NCBI GenBank assembly: GCA_041675005.1
Contig: JBAYUQ010000001.1
Coordinates: forward strand, 372,001 to 436,000
DNA length: 64,000 bases
Direction: 5' to 3'
Source: PGYR01 sp041675005
GTDB taxonomy: Bacteria > Bacteroidota > Ignavibacteria > Kapaibacteriales > UBA2268
Shown: one piece after another, positions 55,074 to 62,751 of the stretch
How the letters are laid out: each line of letters opens with the position of its first letter
Position numbering within the stretch: position 1 is the stretch's first letter
Made by a program: the position numbers and the translations under genes
The notes under the pieces: generated by a model
The model's input: the letters and a program-made list of their open reading frames with translations, nothing else
Told to the model about the DNA's origin: nothing
Database searches by the model: none

Positions 55074-56078
55074 CTATTTTCCTAAATATTTTATTAATTC
55101 ATCATGATGAACAGTATTCCCTTCATTTCTTCCTATTCTGTCTAAAATTATTTTCCTACCTGTTCCACTAACAATAACATATTGAACATCTTTTTTAGTA
55201 ATGGAATTATAATCAGAATATGAAGTTGTTTCAGCATTAGGTACAATTGTTAATGCCTTTTTATGTGCTTCTTGTTGCGTTAAATTATCCTTCATACTTA
55301 AATACAATTCTATAGTTTCGTGAGTTGTAACATCTCCATCTCTCGCTAAACCTCTAGAGATATATGTCGAAATTGCATCATAATTTAGATAAGAAACTCC
55401 ATAAGCATTTCCTTTCTTATCAGTTTCTTTTTTACCGTAGTGACCGCCAGCTATATAAGTTCTTTCAGCATCAGTATTTGACCATTTAAATATTTTAACT
55501 CCCTCCATCGCAAACATATAAGTATTTATTTCTTTATTTTCACTTGCCTCAATAAGTAATTTCGCCTCATCAGAAACTGGACCTTTATAACTTGGTTTTA
55601 AACTAATCTTTTGATAAAATACAAAATTATTTATGTCCATTGGAATAGGTTCAACTTGAAGACTAGGGTATTTCGTTTCAATTGAAGTAGAATATTTATC
55701 TTGTTCATCACCAATTGAAAAAGTTGAATCTCCGCCTGGATCAATATAACTAATAGGGTTATTCATTCCGAAGGTATAAGGTGATATTCCTACAAAGCTT
55801 TTTTCTTTAGGATCTCTCGACAAAAATTTATCTTCTTTATCATCTAAAGTATATAATAAAACTAAATTTTCATTTTTATCATAGAAATAAAGTTTATTTT
55901 CTCTTAATACTCCGTAGCTGATCAAAGAGTTCCTATCTTCATTAACTATTTTAAATTCAGTATTATCTTCTAATTGATGAATATTGATAATCTTATCATC
56001 ATCTTTGAAATCATCGAATGGACTTTGAGCTGTTAAATTAGTATAAAGTAGAGCAAGTAATATTGTGTATTTAATCAT
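55074..56078 (-). CDS. Miniature RHS-core protein with a C-terminal variable domain
   Basis: A protein of 334 aa with a signal peptide (KYTILLALLYTNLTAQ). At 84-117 it carries the end of an RHS core: FLSRDPKEKSF followed by GISPYTFGMNNPISYIDPGGD. Normal RHS proteins have hundreds to thousands of residues of YD repeats before this point; here only about 65 residues precede it. The C-terminal part (about 118-334) contains GGHYGKK and H253-E-T-I-E257 with a later His272, recalling an HExxE metal site. By position it equals the C-terminal toxin of RHS proteins. Whether it is a toxin, a decayed RHS relative or a new exported enzyme is open. It overlaps the preceding gene by 4 bases (ATGA). Confidence 0.7.
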   Translation of the reverse strand: MIKYTILLALLYTNLTAQSPFDDFKDDDKIINIHQLEDNTEFKIVNEDRNSLISYGVLRENKLYFYDKNENLVLLYTLDDKEDKFLSRDPKEKSFVGISPYTFGMNNPISYIDPGGDSTFSIGDEQDKYSTSIETKYPSLQVEPIPMDINNFVFYQKISLKPSYKGPVSDEAKLLIEASENKEINTYMFAMEGVKIFKWSNTDAERTYIAGGHYGKKETDKKGNAYGVSYLNYDAISTYISRGLARDGDVTTHETIELYLSMKDNLTQQEAHKKALTIVPNAETTSYSDYNSITKKDVQYVIVSGTGRKIILDRIGRNEGNTVHHDELIKYLGK

Positions 56079-57184
56079 TTTTCATCCTCTTTTTTATCTA
56101 ATGATTTTTTATAAAGCATTACTTCAGTAAACAGTTTATTATATCTTTCTTCTGAGAACTTTGTAAATCCAATTTCTTCAACTTCATCTTTTAAATTTCC
56201 GATTTGAGTGTTTAAGATACTTAAAATTGGATAATGTTTTAGTGATTCATAAGTTAATTTAGTTTGATCTATATTATTAATTAAGCAGAACAAGAACATT
56301 CTATAAGATAAAGCATCAATTTTAGATAAAAGTAAAGTACTTGTTGGTCTTGCAGTTAATCCATTTTCAATAGCTTTTAATACAATATCCCCATAATACT
56401 TACCTGTTCTTTTTTCGTAGTAACAAATTAGTTGTTTTAGTAATTCAGTCAAAGATTCCTTTTCATTAAGCGGTTTCATATATAGACCACTTTGTAATGC
56501 TCTGTCTGTAACTCCAAATGATTCAATTATAAAACTAGTCCTAGAAAATGAACCTGTAGTAACTTCATGATTGTACCATTTACCAGATTCATCTTTTATC
56601 TTAATAAAGTAGTGCATAGGTGCTGTTGTTAAATAAGACTCTGCACCAATTTCATTTGCTAATATTTTATAAAGAAAAGGCATTGATACACAATTACCTT
56701 TTCCTTTTCTTAATAGATTTGTAACTAATAGTGATTCGGAGTTGTAATCATCTACAAATGTATCAAAATCATAACTATAGGGTTTATAATCATTTTCAGG
56801 AATACTATCAGACATATAAGTGAAGACAGCCCAATTCTTTGAGAGATTAGTACCCTTATGGGAATGTTGTTCAGCTATTGGCTTTAATTTATTTACAATA
56901 TCATCTATATCCGAACAGAATCTATTCCAATTCAATTCGCCTTTGTAATAAGCGTTTTCTATTAGAAAGACACCTCTTTTGAAGCTTATTGGTATTTCAT
57001 CATTAATCATTTGTGACAATTCATCAACAGCAATAGCAAAATGCTCTTCATATTCAGTATTAACCTCTCCTATGAAGTGAGGTTTTTGTTTAGTTTTATT
57101 ATTATCAAGTAGTTGTGAATCTAATTGAGAATTAGTTACAAATATTCCTAATAATAAGCATAGTATGTGTTTAATTTTAAGCAT
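56075..57184 (-). CDS. Exported transglutaminase-like protein, first gene of the RHS-mini operon
   Basis: A 369-aa protein from the ATG at 57184 (a TTG two codons upstream is less likely). The signal peptide is LKIKHILCLLLGIFVTNSQ. A transglutaminase/papain-like core is suggested by Cys165 in GKGNCVSMPFLYKILANE and His191 in TTAPMHYFIKIKDE, followed by WYNHEVTTG, which may supply the third residue. Proteins of this kind often act as cysteine peptidases or as processing factors. The remainder is helical. Its promoter lies so close that the mRNA should be leaderless. It leads the RHS-like gene with a 4-base overlap. Confidence 0.7.
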   Translation of the reverse strand: MLKIKHILCLLLGIFVTNSQLDSQLLDNNKTKQKPHFIGEVNTEYEEHFAIAVDELSQMINDEIPISFKRGVFLIENAYYKGELNWNRFCSDIDDIVNKLKPIAEQHSHKGTNLSKNWAVFTYMSDSIPENDYKPYSYDFDTFVDDYNSESLLVTNLLRKGKGNCVSMPFLYKILANEIGAESYLTTAPMHYFIKIKDESGKWYNHEVTTGSFSRTSFIIESFGVTDRALQSGLYMKPLNEKESLTELLKQLICYYEKRTGKYYGDIVLKAIENGLTARPTSTLLLSKIDALSYRMFLFCLINNIDQTKLTYESLKHYPILSILNTQIGNLKDEVEEIGFTKFSEERYNKLFTEVMLYKKSLDKKEDEK

Positions 57185-57187
57185 AGT

Positions 57188-57219
57188 CAAAAATAACGAA
57201 TGAAGTAGTAGAAATCAAA
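57188..57219 (-). promoter_or_regulatory. Promoter of the RHS-mini operon, predicted leaderless
   Basis: On the minus strand TTTG, 20 bases, TATTTTTG, a full match. The -7 box ends 3 bases before the A of the ATG at 57184. In this promoter class transcription starts about 3-4 bases after the box, which coincides with the start codon. Confidence 0.7.
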
Positions 57220-57280
57220 TAATTTAATAAACTCACTAAGGATTTAAAGAAATCACTAAAATTTAATAATTTATAGACAC

Positions 57281-57316
57281 AAAAAAAGGTCTTTACAATA
57301 AAGTAAAGACCTTTTT
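57281..57316 (-). terminator. Terminator after tRNA-Met
   Basis: On the minus strand AAAGGTCTTTAC and GTAAAGACCTTT surround TTTATT, followed by a T run. Confidence 0.92.
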
Positions 57317-57319
57317 ATG

Positions 57320-57393
57320 TACCGGAGGAGGGACTTGAACCCCCGACACCTGGATTATGATTCCAGTGCTCTAACCAGCTGAGCTACTCCGGC
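57320..57393 (-). tRNA. tRNA-Met (CAT), elongator or Ile2-type
   Basis: A complete cloverleaf of 74 nt. The anticodon loop is ATCATAA, with anticodon CAT. The acceptor stem GCCGGAG/CTCCGGT has a G-U first pair, not the C-A mismatch of an initiator, so it is elongator tRNA-Met or the lysidine-modified tRNA-Ile. I cannot separate these by eye. CCA is not encoded. Confidence 0.93.
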
Positions 57394-57407
57394 AAAATTT
57401 TCGAATG

Positions 57408-57437
57408 CAAAAATAAGAAAATTTTACGAACTTTCAA
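57408..57437 (-). promoter_or_regulatory. Promoter of tRNA-Met inside the 3' end of the nuclease gene
   Basis: On the minus strand TTG (CTTG), 19 bases, TATTTTTG. It overlaps the last codons of the upstream gene, so the tRNA has its own start point. Confidence 0.78.
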
Positions 57438-58002
57438 GCATTCTTTTTATATCATCACGCAATTTTGCTGCTAATTCGTAATTTTCTTCTTTTATCGCCT
57501 TGTCCAGCTTACCTTGAAGCTGTTGCAATTTCGACTGACCAACAAGAGATTCATCAGTTGTATTTTTAACAGTTTCAGTTGATTCATCATCAAAATCATC
57601 TGTAGCTTCTACAGCATTCTCGTCTAATATATAGGAATCTATAAAGATAGGGCAGTTAAACCTTACAGCCATTGCTATAGCATCGCTAGGTCTTGCATCT
57701 ATTTCTATTCCAGAATTCTTCAATATCAGTTTTGAGAAGAAAGTTCCTTCTTGCAAATCATTAATATATATTTCATCAATTTCATCATTCAAATCAACTA
57801 TAATTCTTTTGATCAAATCATGCGTCATTGGTCTCGGAGTAACAATACCCTCTATTTCCAATGCAATAGCTTGAGCTTCGAAAGCACCAATGATTATAGG
57901 TAATCTTCTGTCTCCAGAATTTTCCTTTAATATAAGTGCAAAAGCATTGTTACTTGCAGTGCTTGCAGAAATACCTAGTACTGTTAGTTCGATTCTATCC
58001 AT
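57424..58002 (-). CDS. Bifunctional nuclease (BFN/DUF151) with UVR motif
   Basis: A 192-aa protein. The N-terminal DUF151 domain (about 1-135) shows LPIIIGAFEAQAIALEIEG and IDARPSDAIAMAVRFNCPIF. The C-terminal coiled-coil (about 160-190) is a UvrB/UvrC motif (LDKAIKEENYELAAKLRDDI). Plant relatives have RNase and DNase activity; bacterial ones are little studied. The UVR motif suggests contact with Uvr proteins, and uvrA lies in the same run of genes. It overlaps the etfA stop (TAATG). Confidence 0.88.
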   Translation of the reverse strand: MDRIELTVLGISASTASNNAFALILKENSGDRRLPIIIGAFEAQAIALEIEGIVTPRPMTHDLIKRIIVDLNDEIDEIYINDLQEGTFFSKLILKNSGIEIDARPSDAIAMAVRFNCPIFIDSYILDENAVEATDDFDDESTETVKNTTDESLVGQSKLQQLQGKLDKAIKEENYELAAKLRDDIKRMLESS

Positions 58003-58961
58003 TAATGACGCGCCTTTATTTTTTCAGTTAATTTAGGTAATACTTCGAATACATCACCAACAATACCATAGTCAGTAATCTTAAATATAGGTGCGTCTGC
58101 ATCTTTATTTATTGCGACGATGAATTTAGAACTTGACATACCAGCCAAGTGTTGAACAGCACCAGAAATAGCACATGCTACATATAAGCTGGGGGAGACT
58201 GTCTTACCAGTTTGTCCTACTTGTTCACTATGCGGTCTCCATCCAGCATCCACAACCGCTCTAGAAGCTCCTACTGCACCACCAAGGGCACTTGCTAGAT
58301 TCTCTACTAAGTTGAAGTGTTCAGGTTCTTTTAATCCACGACCACCAGATACTACGATATCAGCTTCAGCTACATCTAGTTTACCTTCATTTTTAGAAAT
58401 ACTAGTTATCTTTACAGATTTAGATTTATCATCTAATGTAGGAGTGAAACTAGAATAATTAGCTTCGGTTCCTTCAGCAATTACCTTAGCAGTAAATACG
58501 TTAGGACGTAAACTTAATACATTATTTGCAGTATTTATTTTTACTTTTGCTTGAGCTTTACCAGCATATACTGGTTTAGTTGCTATTATATTAGAACCGT
58601 TTACTTCTAATCCAACACAGTCCGCTACATACCCAGCTTCTAATTTTATAGAAACTCTAGGTGCAACTTCTTTACCAATTGAATCAGCAGCAAAAAGTAC
58701 TGTATCAAAAGAATTTTGTAGTGCATAATCAGAAATTATCTTTGATAAAGCAGGTGCTTCACCTTTGATAGAACTTTCACTTGCATTTATAGCGTTACTT
58801 GCACCATATTTACCAGCAGATTTTAAAGCTGATTCGCTTGCGTTCAATGCGATAGCCGTAATATTATCAGAAGAAGTAAGCTGATTTGCGGCAGTTATCG
58901 CCTCGCAAGAACTTCTTTTTAAACTTCCTTTATGTTCTTCTACTAAAACTAATACTTTCAT
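58002..58961 (-). CDS. etfA: Electron transfer flavoprotein alpha subunit
   Basis: The FAD-binding subunit of the ETF heterodimer (319 aa). The C-terminal domain has the FAD signature: SRAVVDAGWRPHSEQVGQTG, LYVACAISGAVQHLAGM and INKDADAPIFKITDYGIVGD. It accepts electrons from acyl-CoA dehydrogenases or similar enzymes. It lies 10 bases after etfB. Confidence 0.95.
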   Translation of the reverse strand: MKVLVLVEEHKGSLKRSSCEAITAANQLTSSDNITAIALNASESALKSAGKYGASNAINASESSIKGEAPALSKIISDYALQNSFDTVLFAADSIGKEVAPRVSIKLEAGYVADCVGLEVNGSNIIATKPVYAGKAQAKVKINTANNVLSLRPNVFTAKVIAEGTEANYSSFTPTLDDKSKSVKITSISKNEGKLDVAEADIVVSGGRGLKEPEHFNLVENLASALGGAVGASRAVVDAGWRPHSEQVGQTGKTVSPSLYVACAISGAVQHLAGMSSSKFIVAINKDADAPIFKITDYGIVGDVFEVLPKLTEKIKARH

Positions 58962-58971
58962 TTTCTTCTCC

Positions 58972-59721
58972 TTATATTACTTTTGCATCTTCGTGTAACA
59001 ATCTAACTAGTTCATCTATATCAGCATCGCTTCCTGTCAATATTTTCCCTGCTCTTGCTTTTTCAGGAAGAGTCATTTCCAATATTTCTGTACGAAGTGG
59101 AGTTTCAATTGCTTCTTTAACTTCAATTGGTTTTTGCTTAGCTTTCATTATTTGAGGTAATTTCGGATATCTTGGTTCCTTTATACCTTTCTGAACACTT
59201 ATAATCGCAGGTAAACTAGTCTCAAATGATTCTTTACCACCTTCTATATCTTTTTCACCAGTGATCGAGCCATCAGCATAATTAATAGAAGATACTACAT
59301 CTACTGAAGGTAAATCTAATAGACCACCTAAAAGTGATGAAATCTGGAAAGAATCAAAGTCAATACTTTGCTTTCCTAAAAATATAATATCAGGATTAAG
59401 CTCTTTTGCTACATTTGCTATGTTGTTAGCTACGTAGAATGAATCTTTTTCTAATTGATTTGCTTTGATATGGATAGCTTTATCAGCACCCATTGCTAGT
59501 GCAGTTCTTAGTATATCAGTAGCTTCATCGCCAGCAACTGTTAATACTGTTAACTCACCGCCTTTACTTTCTTGTAGTTGAATTGCTTCTTCCAAAGCAT
59601 ATTCATCATACGGGTTTAATATAAATTTTACGCCTGTAGTCTCAACTGACTTGTTATCACCAGCTACCTTGATTTTTGCAGCTGTGTCAGGAACTCTTGA
59701 TACACAAACTAATATGTTCAT
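58972..59721 (-). CDS. etfB: Electron transfer flavoprotein beta subunit
   Basis: The AMP-binding partner of EtfA (249 aa). It begins with ILVCVSRVPDTAAKI and contains LNPYDEYALEEAIQL and FLGKQSIDFDSFQISSLLGG. The signature near LPAIISVQKGIKEPRYPKLP is clear. It heads the etfB-etfA-nuclease operon, with a TATATTTG box 36 bases upstream. Confidence 0.95.
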   Translation of the reverse strand: MNILVCVSRVPDTAAKIKVAGDNKSVETTGVKFILNPYDEYALEEAIQLQESKGGELTVLTVAGDEATDILRTALAMGADKAIHIKANQLEKDSFYVANNIANVAKELNPDIIFLGKQSIDFDSFQISSLLGGLLDLPSVDVVSSINYADGSITGEKDIEGGKESFETSLPAIISVQKGIKEPRYPKLPQIMKAKQKPIEVKEAIETPLRTEILEMTLPEKARAGKILTGSDADIDELVRLLHEDAKVI

Positions 59722-59756
59722 TTGTTATTCTTCCTAAATTTAATTTCATACAGTTA

Positions 59757-59764
59757 CAAATATA
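59757..59764 (-). promoter_or_regulatory. Candidate -7 box for etfB (TATATTTG)
   Basis: On the minus strand TATATTTG lies 36 bases before etfB. The -33 position has no TTTG, so it is tentative. Confidence 0.45.
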
Positions 59765-59795
59765 ATTATTATTCATTATAAATGCAGATTTGTTG

Positions 59796-62651
59796 TTATT
59801 TCTTTTTGAATTCTTCTTTCAAATATTTGCCTGTAAGACTCTTTTTGTCATTTATTATTTCTTCAGGAGTCCCCGTGAATATTATTTCTCCACCTTCGTT
59901 ACCTCCCAAAGGACCCATATCTATAATCCAATCAGCTGCATGGACAACATCTAAGTTGTGTTCTATAACAACGATTGTATTGCCCTTATCTGCTAATTTA
60001 TTCAATAAAGCTAGAAGTAAGTTGATATCTTCAAAATGTAACCCAGTTGTAGGTTCATCAAGTAAGTATAAAGTTTTACCAGTACTATTCTTAGATAATT
60101 CTGTAGCTAATTTTACTCTCTGAGCTTCACCACCAGAAAGAGTGGGGGATTGCTGCCCCAATGTAAGATAGCCCAACCCAACATCATTTAGTACAGAAAG
60201 TTTTCTTTTTAACTTAGGTATTTCATTGAAGAAAGCTAATGATTCTGTTATGGGCATAGCTAAAACTTCTGCTATAGATTTACCTTTGTATTTTACTTGT
60301 AGTGTTTCTCCATTATATCTATCACCATTACAAACATCACAAGTCACGAATACATCAGGTAAGAAATTCATCTCAATTTTCTTCAAACCAGCACCTTGGC
60401 ATTCTTCACATCTACCGCCTACAACGTTGAAAGAGAATCTCCCAGCGCTATAACCGCGAATCTTTGCTTCTGGTAATTGTGTGAAAAAATCTCTAACTAA
60501 TGTAAATATACCAGTATAAGTAGCAGGGTTTGAACGAGGAGTCTTACCGATGGGAGTTTGGTCTATTTCTATGACTTTATCTATATTTTCAATACCTTCT
60601 AGTTTGTCAAATTCTAAGGATTTTTCAGTTGAATTATAAAAATATCTTTTCAATTTAGGAACTAATGTGTCATTTATCAACGATGATTTGCCTGATCCAC
60701 TCATTCCAGTAATTGCAATAAATTTTCCAAGTGGAAGTTCAAGATCAACGTTTCGTAAATTGTTACCTTTAGCTCCTAATAGCTTTAAATACAAGCCATT
60801 GCCATCTCTACGAGACTTAGTCTCAGTTAGGTAATCAGTATTATTTAGATAGTTAACTGTATGCGAACCTTCTATTTTCTTTCCTATTAACTTACTTGGT
60901 TCATCACTTGCTAATATATATCCACCATTTACACCTGCCCCTGGGCCAATATCAATAAGATGGTCTGCTTCCAAAATCATTTGTTTATCATGTTCTACTA
61001 CTATAAGAGTATTACCCAAATCTCTTAGCTTTTTTAATGAGTTTATTAACTTATTATTATCATGTTGATGCAGTCCTATTGAGGGTTCATCCAATACATA
61101 CATAATTCCTACTAGCTTTGAACCAATCTGAGATGCGAGACGAATACGTTGGGATTCTCCACCTGATAAGGACTTAGATGATCTAGATAGTGTTATATAG
61201 TTTAACCCAACCTCTTCCAAAAATTCTAATCTATCAGCTATTTCTGTAATGATAACTTTAGCAATTATAGAATCTCTCTTCTTTAGCTTTTTAAGTAAAC
61301 TATTAAAAAATACCCGACATTCAGTTATGTTCATTGAGCTTATGTCATATATATTCTTGTCATTTACCCTAACAAATAGACTTCTTTTCTTTAATCTACC
61401 ACCATTGCACTCATCACATTCACGTTCTGCCATATACTTTTCCATACGGCGTTGTTTGGGCTTATTTGCTGTCTGATATTGATGATTAAGAATAGGGATA
61501 AGTCCTGAAAAAGAGTGCTTGTAGCTTATCTTTTCATCACCAAAACTATAATCAGAATTGATCTCTAAATCTTCTGTACCATATAGAATAATATCAAGTA
61601 TCTTATCATCAACTTGAGAAACTGGTAAACTCATATCTAATCCAATTTTCTCAGATATTTTATCTATTTGCTTGTATATTATAGAATTAGATTTATCAAC
61701 GAATGCTAACCCACGCCTTTTGATTGACCTTTCTGGGTCTTCTATAAGTAGTGCTTTATCAAAATCTTGTAAGTACCCAAGCCCACTACATTTTTCACAA
61801 GCACCATAAGAGGAGTTGAATGAGAACATATTAGGAGCTAATTTACTATAAGCTTCACCTGAGATAGGGCAAGTATAGTGAATACTATATGTCTCTTCTT
61901 TCCATTTACCCTTTACTTCGTGAAGTATGAAAATAACACCGTCACCCTTTTTCAGAGCTAATTCTACGGATTCATTAATTCTATTTTCGTGTTCTTTACT
62001 AGGTATTAATCTATCTAGAACTAATTCTATATCGTGAATTTTATACCTGGATAATTGCATACCAGGTTCTATGTCCTTTACTACACCATCAACACGTACT
62101 TTTGTGAAACCTTGCTTTGCAAATTGCTCGAATAGTTCTCTATAATGACCCTTTCTACCTCTGACAACAGGGGCTAAAATCATTATTTTCTTACCATTAT
62201 AATCTTCAATTATTTCATTAAGTATTTGATCTTTACTTTTCTGAATAACAGGAACATCATGTTCTAGCGAATACTGAACGCCAATTTTTGTAAAAAGTAG
62301 TCGAAGATAATCGTATATCTCTGTCACTGTACCTACTGTTGAGCGAGGACTATTACTGAGTGTTTTCTGTTCTATAGAGATAGCAGGGGAAAGTCCTTCA
62401 ATTTTATCTACATCAGGCTTTTTCATCATTCCAAGAAATTGTTTCGCATTGGCAGATAGACATTCGATATATCTTCTCTGACCTTCGGCAAATAGTGTAT
62501 CAAAAGCTAGACTCGATTTACCCGAACCAGATAGTCCTGTAATTACAGTCAGCTTATCACGAGGAATAACTACATCTATATTCTTAAGATTGTGCTCTTT
62601 AGCACCGTAGATTTTAATAAATTCTAATTCTGAATCTGTTGTTTTTGACAT
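59796..62651 (-). CDS. uvrA: Excinuclease ABC subunit A
   Basis: The damage-sensing ATPase of nucleotide excision repair (951 aa, the normal length). Two ABC cassettes are present, with Walker A GLSGSGKSS near the N-terminus and GMSGSGKSS at about 640, and signatures LSGGESQRIRLA and LSGGEAQRVKLA. Zinc-finger cysteines occur as CEKCSGLG, CDECNGGR and CEECQGAG/CDVCNGD. It stands alone between etfB and the divergent MFS gene. Confidence 0.98.
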   Translation of the reverse strand: MSKTTDSELEFIKIYGAKEHNLKNIDVVIPRDKLTVITGLSGSGKSSLAFDTLFAEGQRRYIECLSANAKQFLGMMKKPDVDKIEGLSPAISIEQKTLSNSPRSTVGTVTEIYDYLRLLFTKIGVQYSLEHDVPVIQKSKDQILNEIIEDYNGKKIMILAPVVRGRKGHYRELFEQFAKQGFTKVRVDGVVKDIEPGMQLSRYKIHDIELVLDRLIPSKEHENRINESVELALKKGDGVIFILHEVKGKWKEETYSIHYTCPISGEAYSKLAPNMFSFNSSYGACEKCSGLGYLQDFDKALLIEDPERSIKRRGLAFVDKSNSIIYKQIDKISEKIGLDMSLPVSQVDDKILDIILYGTEDLEINSDYSFGDEKISYKHSFSGLIPILNHQYQTANKPKQRRMEKYMAERECDECNGGRLKKRSLFVRVNDKNIYDISSMNITECRVFFNSLLKKLKKRDSIIAKVIITEIADRLEFLEEVGLNYITLSRSSKSLSGGESQRIRLASQIGSKLVGIMYVLDEPSIGLHQHDNNKLINSLKKLRDLGNTLIVVEHDKQMILEADHLIDIGPGAGVNGGYILASDEPSKLIGKKIEGSHTVNYLNNTDYLTETKSRRDGNGLYLKLLGAKGNNLRNVDLELPLGKFIAITGMSGSGKSSLINDTLVPKLKRYFYNSTEKSLEFDKLEGIENIDKVIEIDQTPIGKTPRSNPATYTGIFTLVRDFFTQLPEAKIRGYSAGRFSFNVVGGRCEECQGAGLKKIEMNFLPDVFVTCDVCNGDRYNGETLQVKYKGKSIAEVLAMPITESLAFFNEIPKLKRKLSVLNDVGLGYLTLGQQSPTLSGGEAQRVKLATELSKNSTGKTLYLLDEPTTGLHFEDINLLLALLNKLADKGNTIVVIEHNLDVVHAADWIIDMGPLGGNEGGEIIFTGTPEEIINDKKSLTGKYLKEEFKKK

Positions 62652-62751
62652 TAACTTATTGAAAAGATGTAAGGAATAATTAACTTATAACGTACGAGTA
62701 AACAAAAAATTTAATACTCTGTTATGTTTAACCTTCAATCTATGAAAATAT

